DNA of 9,412 nt from an uncultured Clostridia bacterium. GTDB lineage: Bacteria > Bacillota_A > Clostridia > Oscillospirales > Oscillospiraceae. Numbering within the stretch: the first letter of the stretch is position 1; each line of letters opens with the position of its first letter. Shown here piece by piece: positions 1-7,100 of this stretch. The DNA lies in NCBI GenBank assembly GCA_946059285.1, contig CAMGMW010000037.1, positions 1-9,412 of the forward strand. The letters are read 5' to 3'. The position numbers and the translations under genes are program-made. The notes under the pieces are model-generated. The model saw nothing but the letters and a program-made list of their open reading frames with translations, ran no database searches and was not told the origin of the DNA.

Positions 1-37
1 CAGTTATACAACAGCGGAAAGACATCACTTTGGGTGA

Positions 38-3000
38 ATGAGCAGCGAATATTATAGCATCGCGGAGTATATCTCTGACGGAAAGAAAGTGAATCTGGAG
101 TCCTGGGCTGTTGAAGTATACGTCAACGGCATTACGGCGGATTATAATAAGCTGTCCGCCAGCAGCTTTGCGAGCAATGGGACGGTTACCCTGAACGGCA
201 CGAAGTACACCGCGTATACGCTGAAAACGCCGTGCCAGATCAGATATCTGGAAACAGACGGCGCACTGCTGAGTCTGACGATCAAGAACGCGAAGCAGCC
301 GGAATATGGCTGGGCGGAACTGTATAAAGTTGCTTCTATTGCATCCGATGCCCCGGGAACGCCGCTTTCCGGTGCGGAATTTGAAATCAGAGACAGCAGC
401 GGAGCCGTCATTCCCAACGCAATAAGCGAGGTATCCAACGGCTATTATAAGACGATTGCGCTTCCGGTTGGCGACTATGCGATCCGGGAAACAAAAGCGC
501 CCAAAGTAGGTGACACTCAGTATAGAATTGATTCCGGAACCTATGCGTTCACCATTGTTGCAAACGATACGCAGCGGATTTCCAACACGACTTATCAGGG
601 GGAGCGTGTGTTTGCCAATGACCAGCTTAAGAATTCCCGCCTTTTAAAGACGGTTGCTGGTGAAAAGGGTTCGGTAGAAGGGTTCAAGTTTATTCTATAT
701 AAAGGCAAGCAGTATTATTTAAAGACAGACGATACCGGTCTTGCGTATATCACAGACAGTAGTTTTAATGGAAATAATGGAACGGAACTGGAACTTAAGC
801 ATTATCAAGATGATTGCGGCTACCTGATTGAGAAAGCGACACCCGGCTATTCCATGTCTGCGATTACCATTACGCTTATGATGGATAATGAGGAAACCAG
901 GAGACCGGTATTCGTTGGTACGTATGGCGCAGGTGAAACGGACGGTGATTGCGAACAGTTCAAGGTTACAAGCAGCACAACATACAATGGGATTCAGCTT
1001 CAGCCCGGAGACTATTTGATTGAGTTCGACAAATTTACACGGTCTACTGATGGCAAGTCGTTGGAACAGTTTTGGACGGATCTTGGATATGAACTTGGCT
1101 GGTCGCCGAAGGTGAATACTGATTACTACCTTGTGATAGAAATCGAGAACGCGCCGGACGACAGCAAGACCACAATAAAAAAGACCATGTCCGATGGTTC
1201 AACCGGCGACCTGGAGGGCTACTGTTTTGAGCTGACCAATATGAGCGACCGGGATCATCCGATCTATGGACGCACAGACAGCGACGGCAATGTGTATCAG
1301 ACGGATGCCAATTATACGAAGAAAACAAACCCGGGTCAAAGCGCCTATACGATCACCGGACTGAACGACGGCTATTATTCTTTTGTTGAACAGCCGCATC
1401 CGGATCATCCCAGCGCGTATCCGTCTTCGATCGAATTCTGGGTGACTCCGGCGGGCGGGACGCGGACACGGGTGAAGGCCTTTACGGCGGCGCAGTGTGC
1501 GGACGCGCGGCAGCCGAACGGCTCCTGCCTCCTGACGGGCATCAATATTACCGGTCTGACCGCCGGCGGCAAGCTGGAGATTGTGGTAGAAAACAGCGAA
1601 AGCGCGGCCACGATCACAAAGCTGGTTTCGGACGGAAGCCAGAATAAAGACGGCTGGCGCTTCCGGCTGGCGAACACCGCTACCGGCAAGGCAGTTTACG
1701 GTCAGTCAAACAAAGACGGCGAGGTCTATCAAACGAACGCGTCGTTTACCAAGTTGACACCGGAAAGCTTCATCTTCAGGGACCTGACAGACGGCACCTA
1801 CACCTTCCTGGAGTACGGCAGCAGCAAATATCCGGCTTACCGTCCCACCTCTGTTAAAATCTATGTTACAAAGGCAGGCTCGACCACCAGAACGCTTGTG
1901 AAGGAATTTGATCAGGCGGCCTGCGAGGCGGCGCGCCGGTGGCACAAGAATGGCGGCTATTATTGGTCATTTAGCGGCATCAAGCTGACCGGCTTGACCG
2001 GCGGCGGCAAGCTGGAGATCGAGATCACGAATACGCCTTATGGCACTTTCTGGGTGCATAAGGTGGATGAAGACGACAAGTACGATCTCTCGGACGCCGA
2101 GTTTGACATTTATGATTTGAATGGAAACCTCGTTGGCAGTATGGGACCCACAGACGCGACCGGCTACGCCGAGTCTCCGGTGCTGCCGTACGGGACCTAT
2201 CGCGTTGTGGAGACCACGTGGCCGGAGCACCACCCGCAAAAACCAGGCGTCAGCTATCAGTGGATGGTAGTGGTCAACGCTGACAGCGGCAAGAAGGACA
2301 ACGCTAAAGAGCTGACGAATAAAATCGGCATAGGCCTGATCAAGGTTAAGAAGCTGGATGAGAAGTATCAGCCTCTGGCGAAGGTGTATTTCACCATCAG
2401 AAACGCAGACGATCCGACCAAAGTCTATACCCTTGGACCGACGGATGTGGATGGCTACGCCGAAGTGACGGTTCCCTATGGCAATTATGTTGTTGTGGAG
2501 TCCCAAACGGTACCGGGCTATGAGATCAGCCTGACGGAATACAAAGGGACAGTATCGGAGGACACCGACTGGGAATTCTCCTTTACTGCGGTCAACTACC
2601 CCAAGACGGGTTATATCGAGGTATATAAAAAGACGCAGGACGGTAAGGATCTTGCCGGCGCGGTATTTGCCGTCTATGACGAAGATGGCAACTTCTTGAC
2701 GCAGACCGGCGAGACGGATGATTCCGGCTACGCGAGAACATCTGACGAGGATGGTCTCTATTATAACCGAACCTATACCGTGAAAGAGATCCAGTTCCCC
2801 GACAATTATCAGCCGGCGGGCAATCAGGTCACGGCGATCGACACTCCCGCATGGAACGTCATGGTATACAACTTCAAGCTGGTACTGACCGGCGGCAAGG
2901 CGAACGTGGCCTACACGGTTTCCAGAAACGGGACAGTGATCACAACCGTAACGGCGGATGAGTACGGCAAGGCGACGACCGATGCGCTGGACAGCGGCAC

Positions 3001-6000
3001 CTATACCGTCACGCAGGACGGCAGCGCGGGCAGCTATACGGTGACGGTTGCGCCGGCACCCACGTGGACCGTTCCCCTCAATGAAGATACGGCGCCAAAT
3101 GGCTTCTATCACATTGATGCGGTCAACGCGCTGGAGCAGGCACAGATCGAGGTTCTGAAAACAACGCCGGACGGCGAAAAGCTGAGCGGCGCGGAGTTCA
3201 CGATCTACGACAGCAACGACGGCACGATTGCGGATAAAATCACGACCGACAGCAAGGGATATGGCATTTCCAAGCCGCTGGATATGGGGACGTACAGGGT
3301 TGTCGAGACGAAATTCCCGGCGAATTGCACTTCCTCAGGCACAACGGAGTGGAACGTGACCCTGAGCAGCACAACCACGACAGAGCGGATTTATCACATC
3401 GACGCGGTCAACATTCCCTATGGCTCCGTCAAGGTCATTAAGGAAGCGGAGGACCACTTCAAATCCGGCTTCAAATTCCGGCTGTATGGTGGCGAGATTG
3501 ACATCACCAAGACCACGGACGAAACCGGTACAGTAGTGTTCGAGAAGATACCGATTGGCACTTACACGATTTCGGAAGTGGATACCGACATCCGCTATGT
3601 GGTTCCGTCGGATCAGAACAAGACCGTGAAATGGGGCGAGGAGACCACCGCGACCTTTGAAAACGAGCTGAAGAAGTTCCGCGTGGTTTTGACCAAAACC
3701 GATGTGGAGACCAGTGTGGCGCAGGGCGACGCGACCCTGAAAGGCGCAGTATACGGTATCTATAAAAACGGCAAGTTGGTAGACACCTACGAAACCGATG
3801 CAAACGGCGGGTTTACCACAGAATACTACGACTGCGGCACCGACTGGACGGTCAAGGAGATCAAGCCCAGTGAGGGCTATCTGCTTGATCCGACGGTATA
3901 TCCCGTCGGCGCAGAGGCGAAGCTTTTCACGTTGGAGCGGAATGATGTCCCGGTGAATGCGACAGAACAAGTGATCAAGGGACAAATCAAGCTAATCAAG
4001 ACCTATGAAAACGGCAGAGAGCCGGAGGTCAAGCCTGAACTCAACGCAACGTTCGAGGTCTATCTCAAATCCGCCGGCAGCTATGAAAAAGCAAAGGAGT
4101 CCGAACGCGATCTTCTGATCTGCGATGCCGACGGTGTGGCAACGTCCAAGAAGCTTCCCTACGGGACCTATGTGGTCCATCAGATCCGGGGAGAACTCTG
4201 TTCGCTATTTATCCAGGACTTTGAGGTCGAGGTTTTCGAGAACGAGAAACTCTATTCCTACGAGCAGCACGACAAGGCGGTCTTCGAAACGGTTATCATT
4301 GTAAAGAAAGATGCGGAAACCGGCAAGGCAATCCCTTATAAGGGCGTTTTCATTCGGATCCTGGATCTGACCACAAACCAGTTTGTCACCTATTTTGATG
4401 AGACAACCAACCAAACGATAGATACTTTCGAGACCGATGAGGTCGGTGAGTGTTATGTCCCGGTAGAGCTGCCGTACGGTGCGTATCGGGTGACTGAGGT
4501 GAGGGCGCCGAAGGGCTATCTGCTGAACGATAAGCCGGTCGACTTTACGGTCACGAGAGATCATGCGACAGCGGAGGTCATTCTTTACGACAAGCCGGCC
4601 AAGGGCAGCATCACCGTGGAAAAGGTCGGAGAGATGTTTGCCACCGTGACGGAAAAGGACGGCATTTATCAGCCTGTCTATGAGCTACAGGGCCTGGAGG
4701 GCGCGACATTTGAAATCCGTGCAGCGGAGGATATCTCTACCCTTGACGGCACAGAACGCCACAGCAAGGGCGATCTGGTTGCCACCATCACCACGGGAAG
4801 AGACGGCAAGGCGACGGCAACGGATCTGTATCTCGGCAGCTACACCATTACAGAGATTGTTGCACCGGATGAGATGGTCCTCAACACGCAGCCGCAGACG
4901 GTGACGCTGACTTACAACGAAGAAACCGCGACGGCAAATGTTCTGGATGATGTGGTCATCGAAAATGACCGGCAAAAGGTGAGCATCACGCTTCATAAGG
5001 AAATGGAGGAGGATGAGCGGTTCGTCATCGGCATGAACGGTGAAGTTGAAAATGTTTCCTTTGGCATCTATGCTGCGGAAGAGATCACTGCGGCAGATGA
5101 GACTGTGATTCCGAAGGATGGGCTGCTGGAAGTTGTATACTGCAATGCGGACGGCGATGCGGTCTTCACCACAGACCTGCCCATCAATGCGGCGTATTAC
5201 GTCAAAGAGGTCTCCACCGATGATCACTATCAGGTGACCGACGCAACTTATCCCGTTTACTTTGAGTATCAGGGACAGGAGGTTGCGGTTGTAGAGATCG
5301 AGCTGGAGGAGGTCATCAATACCCTGATCCGAGGCGACATCTCCGGCAGAAAACTGGATGAGGACGGAGCCCCTCTCGCGGGCGCGCTGTTTGGACTGTT
5401 CCGTGATGATGAGAGCGTGTTTACGGAGGAGACTGCTTTCCTGACGGTGGAATCCGATGAAAACGGCGAATTTAGCTTTACCGACATACCCTACGGCAGC
5501 TATGTGGTCCGGGAACTGAGAACGGCGGATGAGCGCTATGCGCTCAACACTGAGCTCTATCCGGTCGTTGTGGACGGCAGCGAAGAGGAGCCAGTCGAAA
5601 TTGAGATCGTCAATCACCTCATCCGCGGCACTGCAATGACCATCAAGGTAGACGCAGAGTATCCGGAGAACCGGCTGACCGGCGCGACCTTTGAGATCTA
5701 CAGTGACGTGGACGGCAACAAGGAGTTTGACGCGGAGATCGACACGCTCATCGGCGAAATGACGGAGACGGAGACGGGTGTCTACACGCGTACAGAGCTG
5801 CTCTACGGCGGCTACTTCCTGTACGAGAAGGAAGCACCAAAGAACTTTGTGAAGGACGACGGCTATTACTACTTTGAAATCACGCAGGACGGCGAGACCG
5901 TCGAGGTAGAAAATGAGGCCGGGGTTGGTTTCCTGAATCATCCGGTCAAGGTGCCGTTTGAGATCACCAAGACCGACGTAGCAGATGGCAAGCCGCTGCC

Positions 6001-6334
6001 GAATGCTGGCTTCCGCATCAAGGACGAGGAAGGCAATGTCGTCGTCGAAGGACGCACGGATGAAAACGGTATCGCAACATTCGAACTTCGTGTCGGCAAA
6101 TACACCTATGAGGAATTTGACGCGCCGAAGGGCTATCTGATCGATACAACGCCGCACGCCTTTGAGATCAAGGCAAACGACGAGATCGTGAAGGCTGCGA
6201 TGACCAACGAAAAGGCGCCCATCACCGGGGACAGCGGAAACATCCAGGTTTGGCTGACGCTCTGCTTCAGCTCTATGGCTGCTCTGCTGGTGCTGTTTGT
6301 CCTGCGGCGTAAGCTCCGGGAGGAACAGAAATAA
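38..6334 (+). CDS. Giant Cna-B/SpaA-repeat sortase-anchored surface protein (5' end doubtful)
   Basis: Predicted wall-anchored adhesin or stalk of about 2,098 residues. After about 90 unassigned residues come some 17-18 prealbumin-like modules. They start near residues 90, 198, 375, 524, 668, 763, 855, 945, 1031, 1126, 1213, 1313, 1418, 1523, 1647, 1767, 1865 and 1972. Most show the Cna-B/SpaA pattern: an early strand with Lys, 'LxGAxFxIYD', a 'TDxxGxA' turn, 'LPYGxYxVxE', often 'APKGYL'. In this family Lys, Asn/Asp and Glu at such sites form intramolecular isopeptide bonds, giving protease-resistant rods. The C terminus has a PITGD sorting motif (2061-2065), a hydrophobic segment (about 2069-2089) and a basic tail, as expected for sortase anchoring to peptidoglycan. 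No sortase gene lies in the window. The start is uncertain: ATG at 38 directly follows an in-frame TGA (35-37), no ribosome binding site precedes it, and no signal peptide is visible. The gene may be a frameshifted or truncated remainder of a longer one. The ligand is unknown. Confidence 0.85.
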   Translation: MSSEYYSIAEYISDGKKVNLESWAVEVYVNGITADYNKLSASSFASNGTVTLNGTKYTAYTLKTPCQIRYLETDGALLSLTIKNAKQPEYGWAELYKVASIASDAPGTPLSGAEFEIRDSSGAVIPNAISEVSNGYYKTIALPVGDYAIRETKAPKVGDTQYRIDSGTYAFTIVANDTQRISNTTYQGERVFANDQLKNSRLLKTVAGEKGSVEGFKFILYKGKQYYLKTDDTGLAYITDSSFNGNNGTELELKHYQDDCGYLIEKATPGYSMSAITITLMMDNEETRRPVFVGTYGAGETDGDCEQFKVTSSTTYNGIQLQPGDYLIEFDKFTRSTDGKSLEQFWTDLGYELGWSPKVNTDYYLVIEIENAPDDSKTTIKKTMSDGSTGDLEGYCFELTNMSDRDHPIYGRTDSDGNVYQTDANYTKKTNPGQSAYTITGLNDGYYSFVEQPHPDHPSAYPSSIEFWVTPAGGTRTRVKAFTAAQCADARQPNGSCLLTGINITGLTAGGKLEIVVENSESAATITKLVSDGSQNKDGWRFRLANTATGKAVYGQSNKDGEVYQTNASFTKLTPESFIFRDLTDGTYTFLEYGSSKYPAYRPTSVKIYVTKAGSTTRTLVKEFDQAACEAARRWHKNGGYYWSFSGIKLTGLTGGGKLEIEITNTPYGTFWVHKVDEDDKYDLSDAEFDIYDLNGNLVGSMGPTDATGYAESPVLPYGTYRVVETTWPEHHPQKPGVSYQWMVVVNADSGKKDNAKELTNKIGIGLIKVKKLDEKYQPLAKVYFTIRNADDPTKVYTLGPTDVDGYAEVTVPYGNYVVVESQTVPGYEISLTEYKGTVSEDTDWEFSFTAVNYPKTGYIEVYKKTQDGKDLAGAVFAVYDEDGNFLTQTGETDDSGYARTSDEDGLYYNRTYTVKEIQFPDNYQPAGNQVTAIDTPAWNVMVYNFKLVLTGGKANVAYTVSRNGTVITTVTADEYGKATTDALDSGTYTVTQDGSAGSYTVTVAPAPTWTVPLNEDTAPNGFYHIDAVNALEQAQIEVLKTTPDGEKLSGAEFTIYDSNDGTIADKITTDSKGYGISKPLDMGTYRVVETKFPANCTSSGTTEWNVTLSSTTTTERIYHIDAVNIPYGSVKVIKEAEDHFKSGFKFRLYGGEIDITKTTDETGTVVFEKIPIGTYTISEVDTDIRYVVPSDQNKTVKWGEETTATFENELKKFRVVLTKTDVETSVAQGDATLKGAVYGIYKNGKLVDTYETDANGGFTTEYYDCGTDWTVKEIKPSEGYLLDPTVYPVGAEAKLFTLERNDVPVNATEQVIKGQIKLIKTYENGREPEVKPELNATFEVYLKSAGSYEKAKESERDLLICDADGVATSKKLPYGTYVVHQIRGELCSLFIQDFEVEVFENEKLYSYEQHDKAVFETVIIVKKDAETGKAIPYKGVFIRILDLTTNQFVTYFDETTNQTIDTFETDEVGECYVPVELPYGAYRVTEVRAPKGYLLNDKPVDFTVTRDHATAEVILYDKPAKGSITVEKVGEMFATVTEKDGIYQPVYELQGLEGATFEIRAAEDISTLDGTERHSKGDLVATITTGRDGKATATDLYLGSYTITEIVAPDEMVLNTQPQTVTLTYNEETATANVLDDVVIENDRQKVSITLHKEMEEDERFVIGMNGEVENVSFGIYAAEEITAADETVIPKDGLLEVVYCNADGDAVFTTDLPINAAYYVKEVSTDDHYQVTDATYPVYFEYQGQEVAVVEIELEEVINTLIRGDISGRKLDEDGAPLAGALFGLFRDDESVFTEETAFLTVESDENGEFSFTDIPYGSYVVRELRTADERYALNTELYPVVVDGSEEEPVEIEIVNHLIRGTAMTIKVDAEYPENRLTGATFEIYSDVDGNKEFDAEIDTLIGEMTETETGVYTRTELLYGGYFLYEKEAPKNFVKDDGYYYFEITQDGETVEVENEAGVGFLNHPVKVPFEITKTDVADGKPLPNAGFRIKDEEGNVVVEGRTDENGIATFELRVGKYTYEEFDAPKGYLIDTTPHAFEIKANDEIVKAAMTNEKAPITGDSGNIQVWLTLCFSSMAALLVLFVLRRKLREEQK
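1160..2041 (+). repeat. Two tandem related modules within the surface protein
   Basis: Residues about 375-524 and 524-668 are two copies of a module unlike the other Cna-B repeats. Each opens with 'TxxKxxSDGS', has an early 'GWRFRL' or 'GYCFEL' strand, a 'GxVYQT' turn, an 'LxDGxYxFxE' strand, a 'P-x-S-[VI]-[KE]-[IF]-[YW]-V-T' strand and a late 'GGKLEI' strand. The DNA for the last motif (GGCGGCAAGCTGGAGAT) is identical in both copies, at about 1566 and 2002, which points to internal duplication followed by divergence. Assignment to a specific Pfam or DUF family would need a profile search. Confidence 0.75.
6206..6334 (+). other. C-terminal sortase sorting signal of the surface protein
   Basis: The last about 40 residues read NEKAPITGDSGN, then 21 hydrophobic residues (IQVWLTLCF... 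to ...LFVL), then RRKLREEQK. This is the three-part cell-wall sorting signal. The pentapeptide is PITGD rather than LPxTG, and cleavage is expected between Thr2063 and Gly2064. P-x-T-G-D variants are common in gut Clostridia. Confidence 0.88.
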
Positions 6335-6390
6335 GAAACCTGCGCTGACGGGCAGAAAAGCATAAAAAACAGTAAAGCTTATTAAATCAA

Positions 6391-6426
6391 GGATCTGCTG
6401 CAGAACGTGACCGTTCTGCAGCAGAT
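6391..6426. repeat. Long hairpin, copy A of an intergenic repeat
   Basis: ATCTGCTGCAGAACG (6393-6407) and CGTTCTGCAGCAGAT (6412-6426) form a perfect 15-bp stem with a TGAC loop. A near-identical hairpin lies 229 bases downstream. It starts 57 bases after the surface-protein stop and is followed only by TTTCAG, so it is a poor intrinsic terminator by itself. The duplication suggests a REP-like palindromic repeat. Confidence 0.8.
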
Positions 6427-6462
6427 TTCAGTCTGTCAAAAAACGAGCCGGCTGAGCATATC

Positions 6463-6506
6463 AAAGGGAAGAAAAGTGTGAAAGGGAACCATCAGGGTTC
6501 CCTTTT
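6463..6506 (+). terminator. Intrinsic terminator downstream of the surface-protein gene
   Basis: AAAGGGAACC (6481-6490), loop ATCAG and GGTTCCCTTT (6496-6505) form a 10-bp stem whose 3' arm ends in a TTTT run (6503-6506). It lies about 147 bases after the surface-protein stop codon and probably ends that transcript. A second AAAGGGAA at 6463-6470 could compete for the same TTCCCTTT arm. The A-rich 5' arm also makes it a plausible terminator for reverse-strand transcription. Confidence 0.75.
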
Positions 6507-6531
6507 GCGTTCCATGACCCGCCGCGGCAAT

Positions 6532-6575
6532 CAAAATTGCAAAATAAAGCCACAGATGATTATCTGGCAATTTTG
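6532..6575. repeat. Bulged inverted-repeat stem in the intergenic region
   Basis: CAAAATTGC (6532-6540) pairs perfectly with GCAATTTTG (6567-6575). Nested directly inside the 3' arm is CAGAT-gatt-ATCTG (6553-6566). The two helices stack on one side and are separated on the other by a 12-base A-rich bulge (6541-6552). No T-run follows, so it does not read as a terminator. Function unknown. Confidence 0.55.
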
Positions 6576-6619
6576 TACCCAGCTTGTGAAAAAAGTCTGA
6601 CAGAACCTCTTGACAAGCC

Positions 6620-6657
6620 GGATCTGCTGGAGAACGTAAGCGTTCTGCAGCAGATCC
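6620..6657. repeat. Long hairpin, copy B of the intergenic repeat
   Basis: GGATCTGCTGGAGAACG (6620-6636) and CGTTCTGCAGCAGATCC (6641-6657) form a 17-bp stem with one G-G mismatch and a TAAG loop. The arms match copy A at all but one base over the shared stem, while the loop differs (TAAG against TGAC). Stem conservation with loop drift suggests that the structure itself is maintained or that the copies were recently duplicated. A short GC stem (6659-6672) follows. Confidence 0.8.
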
Positions 6658-6746
6658 TCCGCGCTCCCGCGGCTGTATGAAAAAAGTGTAATAGCAGGCA
6701 TAATTTCGGCGCTCCCTCCGTATATATAGTATCGATGATACAAATC

Positions 6747-6776
6747 TCATTTAAAAATCTGTACAACGCATAGAAT
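6747..6776 (+). promoter_or_regulatory. Candidate sigma-E-type promoter for yabP-yabQ
   Basis: CATAGAAT (6769-6776) matches seven of eight positions of the sigma-E -10 consensus CATACAAT. TCATTTA (6747-6753) is a weak -35 with a 15-base spacer. It lies 48 bases before the yabP start, and yabP/yabQ are mother-cell sigma-E genes in Bacillus subtilis, so the position makes sense. The -35 match is poor, so this is tentative. Confidence 0.3.
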
Positions 6777-6824
6777 TCTACGGCAATAAAGCTGCGTATG
6801 AAACTCGTCTGGAGGGACCGGGCT

Positions 6825-7100
6825 ATGGCGAATGAGGTAAGGATGGAGGTGCCGCATGATCTGCGGCTGGAAAACCGTGCGCGGCTGAGCGTAACGGGTG
6901 TGCGCGAAGTGGAGAGCTTTGATGAAGAGTCGGTGGTGCTGCATACTGCAAAGGGCGTGCTGGTCATCCGCGGACAGTCGCTTCATCTGCACACGCTGTC
7001 AATTGACGGCGGGCAGGTCGCGGTGGAGGGAACCGTGGATGCGCTTTTGTATGAAGAGCCGCAAAAGCAGGGCGGGTTTTTCTCCCGGCTGTTTCGCTGA
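6825..7100 (+). CDS. yabP: Sporulation protein YabP
   Basis: Protein of 91 residues of the YabP/YqfC family, small beta-rich proteins made in the mother cell during endospore formation; their exact biochemical role is unknown. The family pattern is clear: 'LENRxRLSVTGVxEVESFDEESVVLHTxKG' (about residues 15-44), then 'LVIRGQSLHLHTLSIDGGQVAVEG' and 'VDALLYEE' (about 45-78), and a short basic tail. ATG at 6825 is preferred over the in-frame ATG at 6798 because GGAGGG (6811-6816) sits 8 bases upstream of it. The stop TGA touches the yabQ ATG, so the two are probably translated together, as in the Bacillus yabP-yabQ pair. The rqcP gene that usually precedes yabP is not here. Confidence 0.9.
   Translation: MANEVRMEVPHDLRLENRARLSVTGVREVESFDEESVVLHTAKGVLVIRGQSLHLHTLSIDGGQVAVEGTVDALLYEEPQKQGGFFSRLFR

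Larger units (their letters stand above)
6335..6824. other. 490-base intergenic region with hairpins, no gene
   Basis: Neither strand holds a convincing coding sequence. The short reverse-strand frames have no ribosome binding site and no protein-like composition. The region contains two copies of one long hairpin, an intrinsic terminator, a further bulged stem and the upstream region of yabP. In Bacillus subtilis the base before yabP is occupied by rqcP (yabO), which is absent here. Confidence 0.7.

Noticed and set aside
1967..3112. 381-residue reverse-strand open frame
   Set aside because: Same reason: it is Arg/Ile/Val-rich with no domain pattern and no binding site, and lies opposite clear Cna-B repeats.
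3335..3985. 216-residue reverse-strand open frame
   Set aside because: Antisense shadow of the surface-protein gene with no protein-like motif.
4685..6157. 490-residue open frame on the reverse strand within the surface-protein gene
   Set aside because: It is a codon-bias shadow of the long forward gene. The predicted protein shows no recognisable domain, and the Cna-B reading on the forward strand is unambiguous.
6610..6615. TTGACA, a perfect -35 hexamer before hairpin copy B
   Set aside because: No -10 element occurs at 16-18 bases; the expected position falls in the hairpin stem.
6436..6967. Several overlapping reverse-strand frames of 70-135 residues across the intergenic region
   Set aside because: They overlap each other and the hairpins, lack ribosome binding sites and have no recognisable sequence.
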